From positions 186,001 through 250,000 of the forward strand of contig CAVOXF010000004.1 in assembly GCA_963700375.1 (NCBI GenBank): a stretch of 64,000 nucleotides of DNA, in the 5' to 3' direction. Positions 7,945-16,772 of this stretch are shown piece by piece. A program made the translations under genes and the position numbers. Within the stretch, counting starts at the first letter, position 1. Each line of letters starts with the position of its first letter. The DNA comes from JAHEEL01 sp963700375 (GTDB lineage: Bacteria; Actinomycetota; Acidimicrobiia; Spongiisociales; UBA5794). The notes under the pieces were generated by a model. It ran no database searches. It was not told where the DNA came from and saw only the letters and a list, made by a program, of their open reading frames with translations.

Positions 7945-8765
7945 CCGACGTCACCGGCACCCCGTTCGAGGCCGGAGACGCGTGCATGCTCTACGACGCA
8001 AAGGGCCGCCGCTACCTCATTGACTTGATTCCCGGGAGGGACTTCCACTCCCACCGCGGCGCGCTTCCGCACGACGACATCATCGGCTCGCCGGAAGGGG
8101 CATCGCTCGAGACAACCAACGGGACACGACTCATCGCGCTGAGGCCCCGCCTCGCGGACTACGTGCTCAAGATGTCCCGCGGGGCCAACCTGCTGTACCC
8201 GAAGGACGCCGCGGCGCTGATCGTGTGGGCAGACATCGGGCCGGGCATGACCGTCCTCGAAGCAGGCACCGGGTCGGGCGGGCTCACGATGATGCTCGCG
8301 CGCGCTGTCGGGCCGACGGGTCGGGTTGTCAGCATCGAACGCCGCTCGGATCACGCAACGCTCGCCAGGAAACGCATCGCGGGATTCTTCGGGTCGGTTC
8401 CCGACTGGCTCGACCTCCGGGTCGGAGAGGTCACCGGGGCCGTCGGTGAGGTCGCTCCCGACCGCATCATTCTCGACCTGCCGGACCCATGGGAGACCGT
8501 GCCGGCCTCGGCTCAGCATCTTCGCGGCGGAGGCGTGCTCGCGTGCTACGTACCGAACGTACCCCAGGTCGAGCGGGTGCGCGCCGCTATCGAAGAGGAG
8601 GGCTGCTTCCTCGAGGTGGCGTCGTTCGAGGTAATCATGCGCGACTGGTCGGTGACCGGTCGCTCGGTGCGGCCCGCTCACCGGATGATCGGGCACACCG
8701 GGTTCCTGACCGTCGCTCGGAAGATCCTGCTGCGAGACCCGTGGAATGCGAGGCGCACTCCGTAG
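7941..8765 (+). CDS. trmI: tRNA (adenine-58-N1)-methyltransferase TrmI
   Basis: 274 aa. Class I SAM methyltransferase of the TrmI/TRM61 type that makes m1A58 in the T-loop of tRNA. An N-terminal beta domain is followed by LEAGTGSGG (SAM motif I, about residue 106) and DLPDPWE (motif IV catalytic region, about residue 179). GTG 7941 gives the normal family length and couples to the 32-aa gene; upstream codons in the same frame run through other genes. In actinobacteria trmI commonly sits near the proteasome ATPase gene, as here. Confidence 0.9.
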   Translation: MTDVTGTPFEAGDACMLYDAKGRRYLIDLIPGRDFHSHRGALPHDDIIGSPEGASLETTNGTRLIALRPRLADYVLKMSRGANLLYPKDAAALIVWADIGPGMTVLEAGTGSGGLTMMLARAVGPTGRVVSIERRSDHATLARKRIAGFFGSVPDWLDLRVGEVTGAVGEVAPDRIILDLPDPWETVPASAQHLRGGGVLACYVPNVPQVERVRAAIEEEGCFLEVASFEVIMRDWSVTGRSVRPAHRMIGHTGFLTVARKILLRDPWNARRTP

Positions 8766-8813
8766 TCCGCGCTCGGTCGAGCGGTGGTAACCGTGCGGAA
8801 GCTCGAAAGCGAA

Positions 8814-8839
8814 GAGGCCGCACCTTGGGGTGCGACCTC
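8814..8839 (-). terminator. Terminator hairpin downstream of the ferredoxin gene
   Basis: An 11-base stem (GAGGCCGCACC paired with GGTGCGACCTC, one G-U on the minus-strand transcript) with a 4-base loop. It lies between the convergent ends of trmI and the ferredoxin gene. On the minus strand it is followed by a CUCUUCG-type pyrimidine stretch. Confidence 0.55.
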
Positions 8840-8893
8840 TCTACCGATTGGTGACCACGCCCCGCCGCTACGCACAGGTCGCAGCGTTGCGGT

Positions 8894-9139
8894 CTATGGC
8901 TCGATGAAGATGCACTCACCCGGACATTCTTCGGCCGATTCGACGACGGCATCCATCTGATCGTCCGGGAAGCTCGCGAGGCCTTCGGCCCCCTGAGCGT
9001 TGCCCTCGGATGCGGCAAAGATCTTGTCGCCTTCGCGCACGTAGGCGAGACCGTCGTCGAGGAGGACGAAGACATCGGGTGCGATCTCTTCGCAGATTCC
9101 ATCTCCGGTGCAGAGATCCTGATCGATCCAGACCTTCAT
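8894..9139 (-). CDS. [3Fe-4S]-type ferredoxin
   Basis: 81 aa, acidic. CTGDGIC near residues 10-16 has Asp where a 4Fe-4S protein has the second cysteine, and a distant ECPGEC supplies the remaining ligand(s). This is the pattern of small single-cluster actinobacterial ferredoxins that pass electrons to cytochromes P450 and related oxygenases. No P450 gene is near. It starts at ATG 9139 with an AAGGA site and ends before a hairpin; it is transcribed divergently from the proteasome operon. Confidence 0.85.
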   Translation of the reverse strand: MKVWIDQDLCTGDGICEEIAPDVFVLLDDGLAYVREGDKIFAASEGNAQGAEGLASFPDDQMDAVVESAEECPGECIFIEP

Positions 9140-9262
9140 GGTTTGTCCTTTCGCAGTGTGACGGGAGAAACATAGTCACCCCCGGGCCGAAGGACGAGTC
9201 CATCCAGCCTCCCGTGTCGCGAGGTCGGTCGTCGGAGTGTCACTGCATGCGACCGTCCGGCC

Positions 9263-9268
9263 TACACT
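9263..9268 (+). promoter_or_regulatory. Candidate -10 box of the proteasome operon
   Basis: TACACT about 52 bases before the GTG start of the ATPase gene matches the actinobacterial -10 consensus. The -35 region (TCACTG at 17 bases) is poor. It is the best candidate in the divergent interval 9140-9319. Confidence 0.25.
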
Positions 9269-9319
9269 CGGATTGCGAACCGATACCCGACCGATGATTC
9301 GATCCGAGAGGAACCGCCC

Positions 9320-11035
9320 GTGAGCGACCGCGAGGACCCGAGACTCCAACAACAGATCGTGCTGCTCGAGGAGGAGATCGAGGTTCTCAGACGACGGTTG
9401 CAGGAGGCGCCTCGCCGGGTTCGACTGCTTGAAGAGCGCCTCCTGGAGGCTCGGGGACGGCTCGCCCAGGCCGGCGGGCAGAACGAGAAGCTGGCCGCCG
9501 CGCTCGAAGAGACCCGCCAGCAACTGGCGCTTCTGCGCGACGAGGTCGAGAACCTGACGGCGCCACCGAATCCGTTCGGAACGGTCCTGCGACGCAACGA
9601 GGACGGCACGGTGGATGTGAGTGCCGCCGGTCGCAAGCTTCGCGTCAACGTCGACCCGACGGTCGAGGTGAAGGCGCTGCGAATCGGTCAAGAGGTGATC
9701 CTCAACGAGGCCTACAACGTGGTCGACACCAGGGCGTACGACCCGGCGGGCGAGGTCGTCACGATCAAGGAAGTGATTGGAGACAACCGCCTCATCGTGT
9801 TCGGGCGCGGCGATGAAGAGCGGGTGGTAAGTCGATCCGAAGCCGTCGAAGACGAGTTTCTCCGCGCGGGCGACCACGCCCGGATGGATCCGGAGACCGG
9901 CCTGATCCTCGAGAAGCTCATCCGGCCCGAGGTCGGCGAGTTGGTTCTCGAAGTCGTTCCCGACGTCACCTACGCGCAGATCGGAGGCCTCGGCGATCAG
10001 ATCGAAGTGATCCGAGACGCGATCGAACTCCCGTATGTCCACAAGGAGCGATTCGAGGAGTACGACCTGACGCCGCCCAAGGGTGTGCTGCTGTACGGGC
10101 CGCCCGGTTGCGGCAAGACGCTGATCGCAAAAGCCGTGGCGAACAGCCTGGCGAAGGCCGTCGCCGAGAAGGAGGGGAGCGATGACTCCCGCTCCTACTT
10201 CCTGAACATCAAGGGACCAGAACTGCTCAATAAGTACGTCGGCGAGACGGAGCGGCAGATTCGTCTGATCTTCGAACGGGCGAAGGAGAAATCCGACCAG
10301 GGCGTCCCGGTGATCGTGTTCTTCGACGAGATGGACTCGTTGTTCCGGACGCGTGGTACCGGCGTCTCTTCGGACGTCGAATCGACGATCGTCCCGCAAC
10401 TCCTCTCCGAACTCGACGGCGTCGAAGCCCTCAAGAACGTGATTGTGATTGGGGCATCGAACCGCGAGGATCTCATCGACCCGGCGATCCTCCGGCCCGG
10501 CCGACTCGACGTGAAGATCAAGATCGAGCGTCCCGACCGTGAGGCCGCGGCGCAGATCTTCCGAATCTATCTCACCGGTCGTTTGCCGTTTGATGCCCAG
10601 GAACTTGCGGGGCACAACGGCGATACCGACGCCCTCATCGATGTGATGGTCGAATCCGCGGTCGAGACGATGTTCCGAGAGGACTCCCAGAACCGATTCC
10701 TCGAAGTGACGTATGCGAACGGTGACCGCGAGATCCTGTACTTCCGTGACTTCGCGTCGGGGGCGATGATCGAGAACATCGTACGGAGGGCCAAGAAGGA
10801 AGCGATCAAGCGGGACATCGCCGAGGGAGTGAACGGTCTGCGGACCGCCGACGTTCTCGCCGCGATCACGCAGGAGTTCCGTGAGCATGAGGACCTCCCA
10901 AACACCACGAACCCTGACGACTGGGCGAAGATCTCAGGCAAGAAGGGCGAGCGGATCGTGTATGTCCGCACGTTGATCGAGGGCGATCGCGAAAGCCGGG
11001 CTGTGGAGGCGGTCACGCCGGGGCAGTACCTCTGA
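9320..11035 (+). CDS. arc: Proteasome-associated AAA ATPase (ARC/Mpa)
   Basis: 571 aa. Hexameric ring ATPase that binds pupylated proteins by its N-terminal coiled coil, unfolds them and threads them into the 20S core. An N-terminal coiled coil (about 5-75) that recruits Pup is followed by two OB-like domains (about 90-230), then the AAA domain with GPPGCGKT (about 260-267) and FFDEMDS (about 333). The final residues GQYL form the proteasome-docking tail. GTG 9320 follows GAGAGGAA. It is the first gene of the Pup-proteasome unit, 6 bases before dop. Confidence 0.95.
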   Translation: MSDREDPRLQQQIVLLEEEIEVLRRRLQEAPRRVRLLEERLLEARGRLAQAGGQNEKLAAALEETRQQLALLRDEVENLTAPPNPFGTVLRRNEDGTVDVSAAGRKLRVNVDPTVEVKALRIGQEVILNEAYNVVDTRAYDPAGEVVTIKEVIGDNRLIVFGRGDEERVVSRSEAVEDEFLRAGDHARMDPETGLILEKLIRPEVGELVLEVVPDVTYAQIGGLGDQIEVIRDAIELPYVHKERFEEYDLTPPKGVLLYGPPGCGKTLIAKAVANSLAKAVAEKEGSDDSRSYFLNIKGPELLNKYVGETERQIRLIFERAKEKSDQGVPVIVFFDEMDSLFRTRGTGVSSDVESTIVPQLLSELDGVEALKNVIVIGASNREDLIDPAILRPGRLDVKIKIERPDREAAAQIFRIYLTGRLPFDAQELAGHNGDTDALIDVMVESAVETMFREDSQNRFLEVTYANGDREILYFRDFASGAMIENIVRRAKKEAIKRDIAEGVNGLRTADVLAAITQEFREHEDLPNTTNPDDWAKISGKKGERIVYVRTLIEGDRESRAVEAVTPGQYL

Positions 11036-11041
11036 GAGTCC

Positions 11042-12526
11042 ATGGCGCTCCGTAAGGTGCTCGGCACCGAGACCGAGTTCGGGATCACGGTGCTCAACCA
11101 GGCCGGATTCAACCCGGTGGTTGCGTCCTCCGCGATCGTCAACTCCTATCCCGGGAACGCGTCGCGCATCCAGTGGTCGTTCGATGAGGAGAGCCCGGGC
11201 CGTGACCTTCGTGGCAGTGAGGCATTCCGGCCCGGCACTGTCGACCCACAGGTCGGGTTGGTCAACACGGTGCTCACCAACGGTGCCCGCCTGTACGTGG
11301 ATCACGCACACCCCGAGTATTCATCACCCGAGTGCGCCGACCCGTTGTCCGCGGCGTTGTACGACAAGGCGGGTGAGACCGTGATGGTCGAGGCGGTCGG
11401 CGCGGCTCAGCGACTGCTCGGGCCGGATGAACGGATCGTCGTCCACAAGAACAACTCGGACGGAAAGGGGAACTCCTACGGGGCGCACGAGAACTACCTC
11501 ATCGCTCGCATGATTCCGTTCGGGGACATTGTCCACCAACTCACCCCGTTCTTCGTCACGCGTCAGGTGTTCACGGGCGCCGGCAAGGTCGGGTCGGAGA
11601 ACGGCCGACCGAAGGTCGACTTCCAGCTCACGCAGCGAGCGGACTTCTTCGAGGAAGAGGTGGGGCTCGAGACGACCCTCAAGAGACCGATCATCAACAC
11701 GCGCGACGAACCGCACGCCGACGCATCGCGCTACCGGAGGCTGCACGTCATCATCGGCGACGCCAATCGGAGCGAACTCCAGACGTTCCTGAAGATCGGC
11801 ACGACCGCCCTCGTGCTCGATGCGATCGAGGACGGCGCGCTCGATGCCCCCGCCGAACTCGCTCATCCCGTCGAGGCGGTCTGGTCGGTGAGCCACGACC
11901 CGGCGATGCAGCGCGTCTACGAGACCACGGACGGGAGTCGCATGACGGCGCTCGATGTGCAGTGGTGGTATTTCGAGCGGGTCGAACGGTACGCAAGGGC
12001 GACCGGAATCGCACCGGTGTGGGAGCGGGTGCTCGATGAGTGGGAGCGGGTTCTCACCGACCTCGGACGAGACCCGATGACGACCTCGGATCGACTCGAT
12101 TGGACGGCGAAGCTGCGAATCTTCGAGGCGTACCGTCAGCGAGACGGGCTTGCATGGGACGCACCGAAACTGCGGCTGCTCGACCTCCAGTACCACGATG
12201 TGGATCCGGAACGCAGCCTCTATCAGCGTCTTGTGAATCGGGGAGCGATGCAGCGCCTGTTCACGGACGAGGAGGTCGCCCACGCTGTGACCTACCCTCC
12301 GGAGGACACGCGGGCATTCTTTCGTGGATCCTGCGTACGGCGGTATCCGGAGGGACTCGTGGCCGCCAACTGGGATTCGCTCGTCTTCGACGTTGGTGAG
12401 GAAACACTGAAACGGGTTCCTATGATGGAACCGCTCAAAGGCACCAGCCGGCATGTGGGCGACTTGCTCAACGCCGCGCCGGACGCGGCAGCAATGGTCC
12501 GTGCCCTGGGAGGGAACGATGGCTGA
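11042..12526 (+). CDS. dop: Pup deamidase / depupylase Dop
   Basis: 494 aa, glutamine-synthetase-like fold. Dop converts the C-terminal Gln of Pup to Glu and also removes Pup from substrates. GTETEFG at about residues 8-14 carries the nucleotide/metal-binding Glu. The HPEYSSPEC segment follows the catalytic Asp region, and KNNSDGKGNSYG and NTRDEPHAD are shared Dop/PafA motifs. The insertion after residue 45 corresponds to the Dop-loop that distinguishes it from PafA. The frame is intact and its end overlaps the pup start by 8 bases. Confidence 0.95.
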   Translation: MALRKVLGTETEFGITVLNQAGFNPVVASSAIVNSYPGNASRIQWSFDEESPGRDLRGSEAFRPGTVDPQVGLVNTVLTNGARLYVDHAHPEYSSPECADPLSAALYDKAGETVMVEAVGAAQRLLGPDERIVVHKNNSDGKGNSYGAHENYLIARMIPFGDIVHQLTPFFVTRQVFTGAGKVGSENGRPKVDFQLTQRADFFEEEVGLETTLKRPIINTRDEPHADASRYRRLHVIIGDANRSELQTFLKIGTTALVLDAIEDGALDAPAELAHPVEAVWSVSHDPAMQRVYETTDGSRMTALDVQWWYFERVERYARATGIAPVWERVLDEWERVLTDLGRDPMTTSDRLDWTAKLRIFEAYRQRDGLAWDAPKLRLLDLQYHDVDPERSLYQRLVNRGAMQRLFTDEEVAHAVTYPPEDTRAFFRGSCVRRYPEGLVAANWDSLVFDVGEETLKRVPMMEPLKGTSRHVGDLLNAAPDAAAMVRALGGNDG

Positions 12527-12713
12527 ACAAGAACGCAGACAACGGGGTTCTACCCCTCAGGGAAGTACCTCCGGCCAGGAGGACGTCGCCCCGGTCGAGA
12601 ACACCGAGGAGATTGTCGAACGCATCGACGATCTTCTCGAAGAGATCGACTCGGTTCTCGAAGAGAACGCTGAGGAGTTCGTGAGGAACTACGTACAGAA
12701 GGGCGGGCAGTGA
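12519..12713 (+). CDS. pup: Prokaryotic ubiquitin-like protein Pup
   Basis: 64 aa. It is disordered and acidic with a central helix (about residues 30-52) that pairs with the ATPase coiled coil. It ends in GGQ, so it must be deamidated by Dop to GGE before PafA can ligate it to lysines. ATG 12519 lies inside the dop 3' end behind GGGAGGGAAC. Its stop overlaps the prcB GTG by 4 bases. Confidence 0.95.
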   Translation: MAEQERRQRGSTPQGSTSGQEDVAPVENTEEIVERIDDLLEEIDSVLEENAEEFVRNYVQKGGQ

Positions 12714-13498
12714 ACACCCCGTTCCTGCTGTCACCAGGCGCCGACAGTGTTGTCCCGACGGCGAGCTTCGCGGCGCTGCTCTCACAGTATGACCTCGCCC
12801 CATCGTGGGACATGCCGGGCGCCGCGGTTGAGGTTCCCGAGGCCACGACGATCCTCGCCCTCCGGTGGGCCGACGGGATCCTCATGGCCGGTGATCGTCG
12901 GGCCACGGCCGGCAACGTGATCGCCCATCGACGTGTCAAGAAGGTCTACCCCGCAGACGACCGGTCTGCCGTGGCAATCTCCGGCACCGCCGGCATGGCT
13001 ATCGAATTGACGAAGCTGTTCCAGACCGAGATCGAGCACTACGAGAAGATCGAGGGTGCCCGCCTCAGCCTCGACGGCAAGGCCAACTACCTCGCTCGCA
13101 TGGTCCGGGGCAACCTCGCACTCGCATTCCAGGGTCTCATCGTTGTGCCCATCTTCTGTGGCTACGACGATCAGACACAGTCCGGGAAGCTGTACAGCTA
13201 CGACGTGGTCGGCGGCCGGTATGACGAGCAGGACTACGCCACCACCGGCTCCGGTGGCAACGAAGCCCGTGCGTTCCTCAAGGGAGCCTGGAGAGAGGGT
13301 CTGTCGGAATCCGAAGCGGTCGGCATCGCGCTCGAGGCGTTGATCGCCGCCGCCGAAGAGGATTCGGCCACGGGCGGCCCCGATCCGAAACGCGGTATCT
13401 ACCCGAACATCGTGACGGTGACGGGCCTGGGCTACCGGGAAGTCCCGGACGAAGAACTCGCTCCGCTCGCCGAATCTGCGATGGAGGGACGGCCATGA
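12710..13498 (+). CDS. prcB: 20S proteasome beta subunit PrcB
   Basis: 262 aa. Catalytic subunit of the 20S core. A propeptide of about 45 residues precedes ATTILAL; Thr46 is the expected autocatalytically exposed nucleophile, with the Asp and Lys helpers in ADG and GDRRAT downstream. The residue before Thr is Ala rather than the usual Gly. GTG 12710 overlaps the pup stop. Confidence 0.93.
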   Translation: MNTPFLLSPGADSVVPTASFAALLSQYDLAPSWDMPGAAVEVPEATTILALRWADGILMAGDRRATAGNVIAHRRVKKVYPADDRSAVAISGTAGMAIELTKLFQTEIEHYEKIEGARLSLDGKANYLARMVRGNLALAFQGLIVVPIFCGYDDQTQSGKLYSYDVVGGRYDEQDYATTGSGGNEARAFLKGAWREGLSESEAVGIALEALIAAAEEDSATGGPDPKRGIYPNIVTVTGLGYREVPDEELAPLAESAMEGRP

Positions 13499-14166
13499 CC
13501 GCTCAGTTCTACGTTCCACCCGAACAACTGATCAAGGACCGTGCCGAGTTCGCCAGGAAGGGCATTCAGCGCGGTCGACCCATCGTGGTGGTCGAATACG
13601 ACGCCGGGATCCTGCTCATCGGTGAGAATCCGAGCAGGTCGCTCCACAAGATCGGCGAGATCTACGACCGTGTCGCATTCGCCGGTGTGGGACGGTTCAA
13701 CGAGTTCGAGACGCTGCGCGTCGCGGGGATTCGCTACGCCGACGTCAAGGGTTACACGTACGCGCGCGCCGACGTGACCGGCAAAGGGTTGGCGAACGCC
13801 TATTCCCAGGCCGTGGGTCAGATCTTCACGCACGAGGTGAAGCCGTACGAAGTCGAGGTCCTGGTCGCGGAACTCGGCGACGATGAGAACCACCTCTACC
13901 ACGTGCGGTTCGACGGAACTCTCCGAGACCAGCATGGCTTCGCCATCATCGGGGGTGAGGAGGACCGCCTGCTCGAGCCGATCAGCACGGGATATCGTGC
14001 CGACATGAGCCTCGGGGAAGCGGTCGCCCTCACGACGTCCTCCATCCGGGACACCGCAGACGACGCGATTCCGGAGGTCGGCTGGGAGGCCGCGGTGCTC
14101 GATCGCACCCTAGGACGACGCAAGTTCCGCCGACTGAGTGCGGACGAGATCGCAGCCGCGGGTTAG
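13495..14166 (+). CDS. prcA: 20S proteasome alpha subunit PrcA
   Basis: 223 aa. Forms the gating outer rings of the 20S core. It starts MTAQFYVPPEQ, the N-terminal gating segment typical of actinobacterial alpha subunits, and carries RGRPIVVVEYDAGILLIGEN of the Ntn fold, without a nucleophilic Thr. ATGA overlap with prcB means the two subunits are made in step. Its stop also overlaps the convergent DUF2007 gene by 4 bases. Confidence 0.93.
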   Translation: MTAQFYVPPEQLIKDRAEFARKGIQRGRPIVVVEYDAGILLIGENPSRSLHKIGEIYDRVAFAGVGRFNEFETLRVAGIRYADVKGYTYARADVTGKGLANAYSQAVGQIFTHEVKPYEVEVLVAELGDDENHLYHVRFDGTLRDQHGFAIIGGEEDRLLEPISTGYRADMSLGEAVALTTSSIRDTADDAIPEVGWEAAVLDRTLGRRKFRRLSADEIAAAG

Positions 14167-14417
14167 GACGGCGAATCGAGGCGCCATACCTCGACAATCG
14201 CGTTGGCGTCGTCGAGGCGATCGTCCGCCACCCATATCTCGACCTCGGCGAGACCGCCGACCCCAACGGGATAGGGCCCGAAAGATTCGCCGTGCATGCG
14301 GACCGCGATGCCATCCGAGCGCAACAGCGCCGCCAGGAGGTTCGCCGCCGACGGGTCCCCGACCACGACCAGCGGTTCGTAGTGAGTTCTGTCCGGATGC
14401 CGGTGTCTCCTGCTCAT
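14163..14417 (-). CDS. DUF2007-like putative signalling protein
   Basis: 84 aa. The segment EPLVVVGDPSAANLLAALLRSDGI and a later VWVADDRLDDANAIV-like stretch match the small DUF2007 fold (a ferredoxin-like domain sometimes called putative signal-transducing protein). It sits antisense between prcA and pafA, which is unusual for an otherwise uniform operon and means pafA probably needs its own promoter. Function is not known. Confidence 0.6.
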   Translation of the reverse strand: MSRRHRHPDRTHYEPLVVVGDPSAANLLAALLRSDGIAVRMHGESFGPYPVGVGGLAEVEIWVADDRLDDANAIVEVWRLDSPS

Positions 14418-14481
14418 GGTTCGATTCTGCCATCGATGCCGAGGTGTGCGGCCAGTTCCTCGAGCGGAGTACGCTGGACTG

Positions 14482-15838
14482 GTGGACCGACGGATCTACG
14501 GCATCGAGAACGAATACGGGGTCACCTGCACGCTGCGCGGGCAGCGACGCCTGTCACCCGATGAAGTGGCGCGGTACCTCTTCCGGCGCGTCGTGTCGTG
14601 GGGGCGATCGTCGAACGTCTTTCTTGAGAACGGATCGCGCCTTTACCTCGATGTTGGAAGCCACCCGGAGTACGCAACACCGGAGTGCGACTCGCTCACG
14701 GACCTCATCGCTCACGACAAGGCGGGGGAGCGGATCCTCGAAGGCCTCGTCGAGTCCGCGGAGGAGCGGTTGACGGAGGAGGGGATCCGCGGCGACATCT
14801 ACCTCTTCAAGAACAACACCGACTCGGCCGGAAACTCCTACGGCTGCCATGAGAACTACCTCGTCGGACGCCAGGACGACTTCCAGCGCACCATCGACAC
14901 CCTCATCCCCTTCTTCGTGAGCCGTCAGATCTACGCAGGCGCCGGGAAGGTGCTGCACACGCCGCGCGGGACGGTCTACTCGACATCGCAACGGGCTGAG
15001 CACATTTGGGAGGGCAGTTCGTCGGCCACGACCCGCAGCCGACCCATCATCAACACGCGAGACGAACCGCACGCCGACGCCGAGCACTACCGCCGGCTTC
15101 ACGTGATCGCTGGCGACTCGAATATGTCCGAGTACGTCACATACGCCAAGGTCGGGACCACGGCTGCCGTGCTCCAGATGCTCGAAGACGGTGTGGTCTT
15201 CCGCGACATGACGCTCGAGAATCCGATCCGCGCCATCCGCGAGATCGCCCACGACACGTCATGCCGCCGTACCGTCCGCCTCGCCAATGGACGGGAGTTG
15301 TCGGCGCTCGACATGCAGTGGGAGTACCTGGAGCGGACGATGCGCTACGCGCGGACGAAGGGCTTCCCACCCGAGGTCGACCGAGCCGTCGGCATGTGGG
15401 AGCACCTGTTGACGGGCCTCGAGAAGGACCCGATGACCCTGTCGAGAGAGGTGGACTGGGTTGCGAAGCTGCACCTGCTCGACCGATACGGAGCGAAGCA
15501 CAACCTCGCGATGTCGTCGCCGAGGATGTCACTGCTCGATCTCGCGTATCACGACGTGAGCCGGCGAGCGCGGCCTCTACTACATCCTCGAGCGGCGGGG
15601 CATGGTCGACCGTGTGGTCACCGACGAGCGCATCGCCCGGGCCATGACGGTGCCCCCGGTGACGACCCGCGCTCGCCTGCGAGGTGACTTCATCAAGGCG
15701 GCGAAGGCCAGGAATCGTGACTTCACCGTCGATTGGGTCCACTTGAAGCTGAACGATCAGGCGCAGCGCACCATCTTGTGTAAGGACCCGTTCCGGGCGG
15801 TCGACGAAAGGGTCGAGAAACTGATCGCCTCGCTGTAG
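14482..15838 (+). CDS. pafA: Pup ligase PafA, frame broken by one extra base
   Basis: Joins the side-chain carboxylate of Pup-Glu to substrate lysines using ATP. GTG 14482 (VDRRIYGIENEYG) gives the conserved N terminus. Asp57 in LYLDVGSHPEY is the expected catalytic base, and KNNTDSAGNSYG and NTRDEPHAD follow. At 15562-15568 the frame reads CGG-CGA-GCG. Skipping one base near 15565 restores ERGLYYILERRG and the rest of PafA to TAG at 15836-15838. Without the shift the protein loses its last 90 or so residues and gains about 40 unrelated ones. As the sole ligase in an otherwise complete pathway it is probably functional, so a sequence error is likely. Confidence 0.85.
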
Positions 15839-15848
15839 CGTCGGACCG

Positions 15849-16772
15849 ATGCAAAAGGTCATCGAGCGGATCCTCAACCTTCTCGCGTTCCTCCTCACCG
15901 TCGATCGGCCGGTGACGGCGGACGAGATTCGGCACACCGTCGCGGGATACGATCGGGACAGTGACACGGCCTTCCACCGGACGTTCGAGCGCGACAAGGA
16001 CCTGCTGCGCCGACTCGGGATCCCCATTGAACGCGAGGCCACCGATGCGTTCGAGGTCGAGTTCGGCTACGTGGTCCACGACGACCGGTACGCCCTCGAT
16101 GACCCTGGGCTCACCGATGAGGAACGTACCGCGCTCGCCCTTGCTGTCCAGGCAGTCGGATTCGGCGGCCGTCCCTCCGGCCAGGAAGCCCTCATGAAGC
16201 TCGGAGGGGCGGTAGGGAGCCTCGAGGGAACCGAACTCGGTGCCGACCTCGGCGAGCAGGCGGAAGTCGTCGCCGCGGCATTCAGCGCCGTCTCCGAGCG
16301 TCGCGTCTTGTCGTTCAGCTACCGCGGCCGGGGCCGTCGCGTCCGGCCGTACGGCCTCGTGCACCGGCGCGGACACTGGTATCTGGTCGCATCCGACATC
16401 GGGAGCGACGACGTCAAGGTCTACCGCCTCGATCGCGCCGATGCACTCGAGGTAGATGCGCGCGCCGCGGCGTTCCTCCCACCGAAGGACTTCGACCCTG
16501 CCGAAGCGGTGCTGCACCATCCCTGGGATGCCGGACGAGAAGCAGCACTCGCCACGGTGGAGTTTGACGAGGACGTCGCCTGGATCGCCGAACGGGAGCT
16601 CGGACCCAACACGCCGATCGAGCGCCGCCCCGACGGTTCCATCTCCGCGAGTGTTGACGTCGCTGCACCGGCGGCATTCCTCGGATGGCTCATCGGCTTT
16701 GAGGACAAGGCAGAGATCGTCGAGCCCGCCGAACTCCGCCTGCGCTATCTGGAGCTGGTGGCGGGACCATGA
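15849..16772 (+). CDS. pafB: WYL-domain transcriptional activator PafB
   Basis: 307 aa. An N-terminal winged helix-turn-helix (about 1-60) is followed by a WYL ligand-sensing domain with RRGHWYLVASD near residue 175 and a WCX C-terminal extension. PafB pairs with PafC to activate the LexA-independent DNA-damage response in mycobacteria. It follows pafA by 10 bases and overlaps pafC in ATGA. Confidence 0.88.
   Translation: MQKVIERILNLLAFLLTVDRPVTADEIRHTVAGYDRDSDTAFHRTFERDKDLLRRLGIPIEREATDAFEVEFGYVVHDDRYALDDPGLTDEERTALALAVQAVGFGGRPSGQEALMKLGGAVGSLEGTELGADLGEQAEVVAAAFSAVSERRVLSFSYRGRGRRVRPYGLVHRRGHWYLVASDIGSDDVKVYRLDRADALEVDARAAAFLPPKDFDPAEAVLHHPWDAGREAALATVEFDEDVAWIAERELGPNTPIERRPDGSISASVDVAAPAAFLGWLIGFEDKAEIVEPAELRLRYLELVAGP

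Noticed and set aside
9176..10888. 570-codon minus-strand frame opposite the proteasome ATPase
   Set aside because: Long only because of codon bias; the plus strand has full ATPase motifs.
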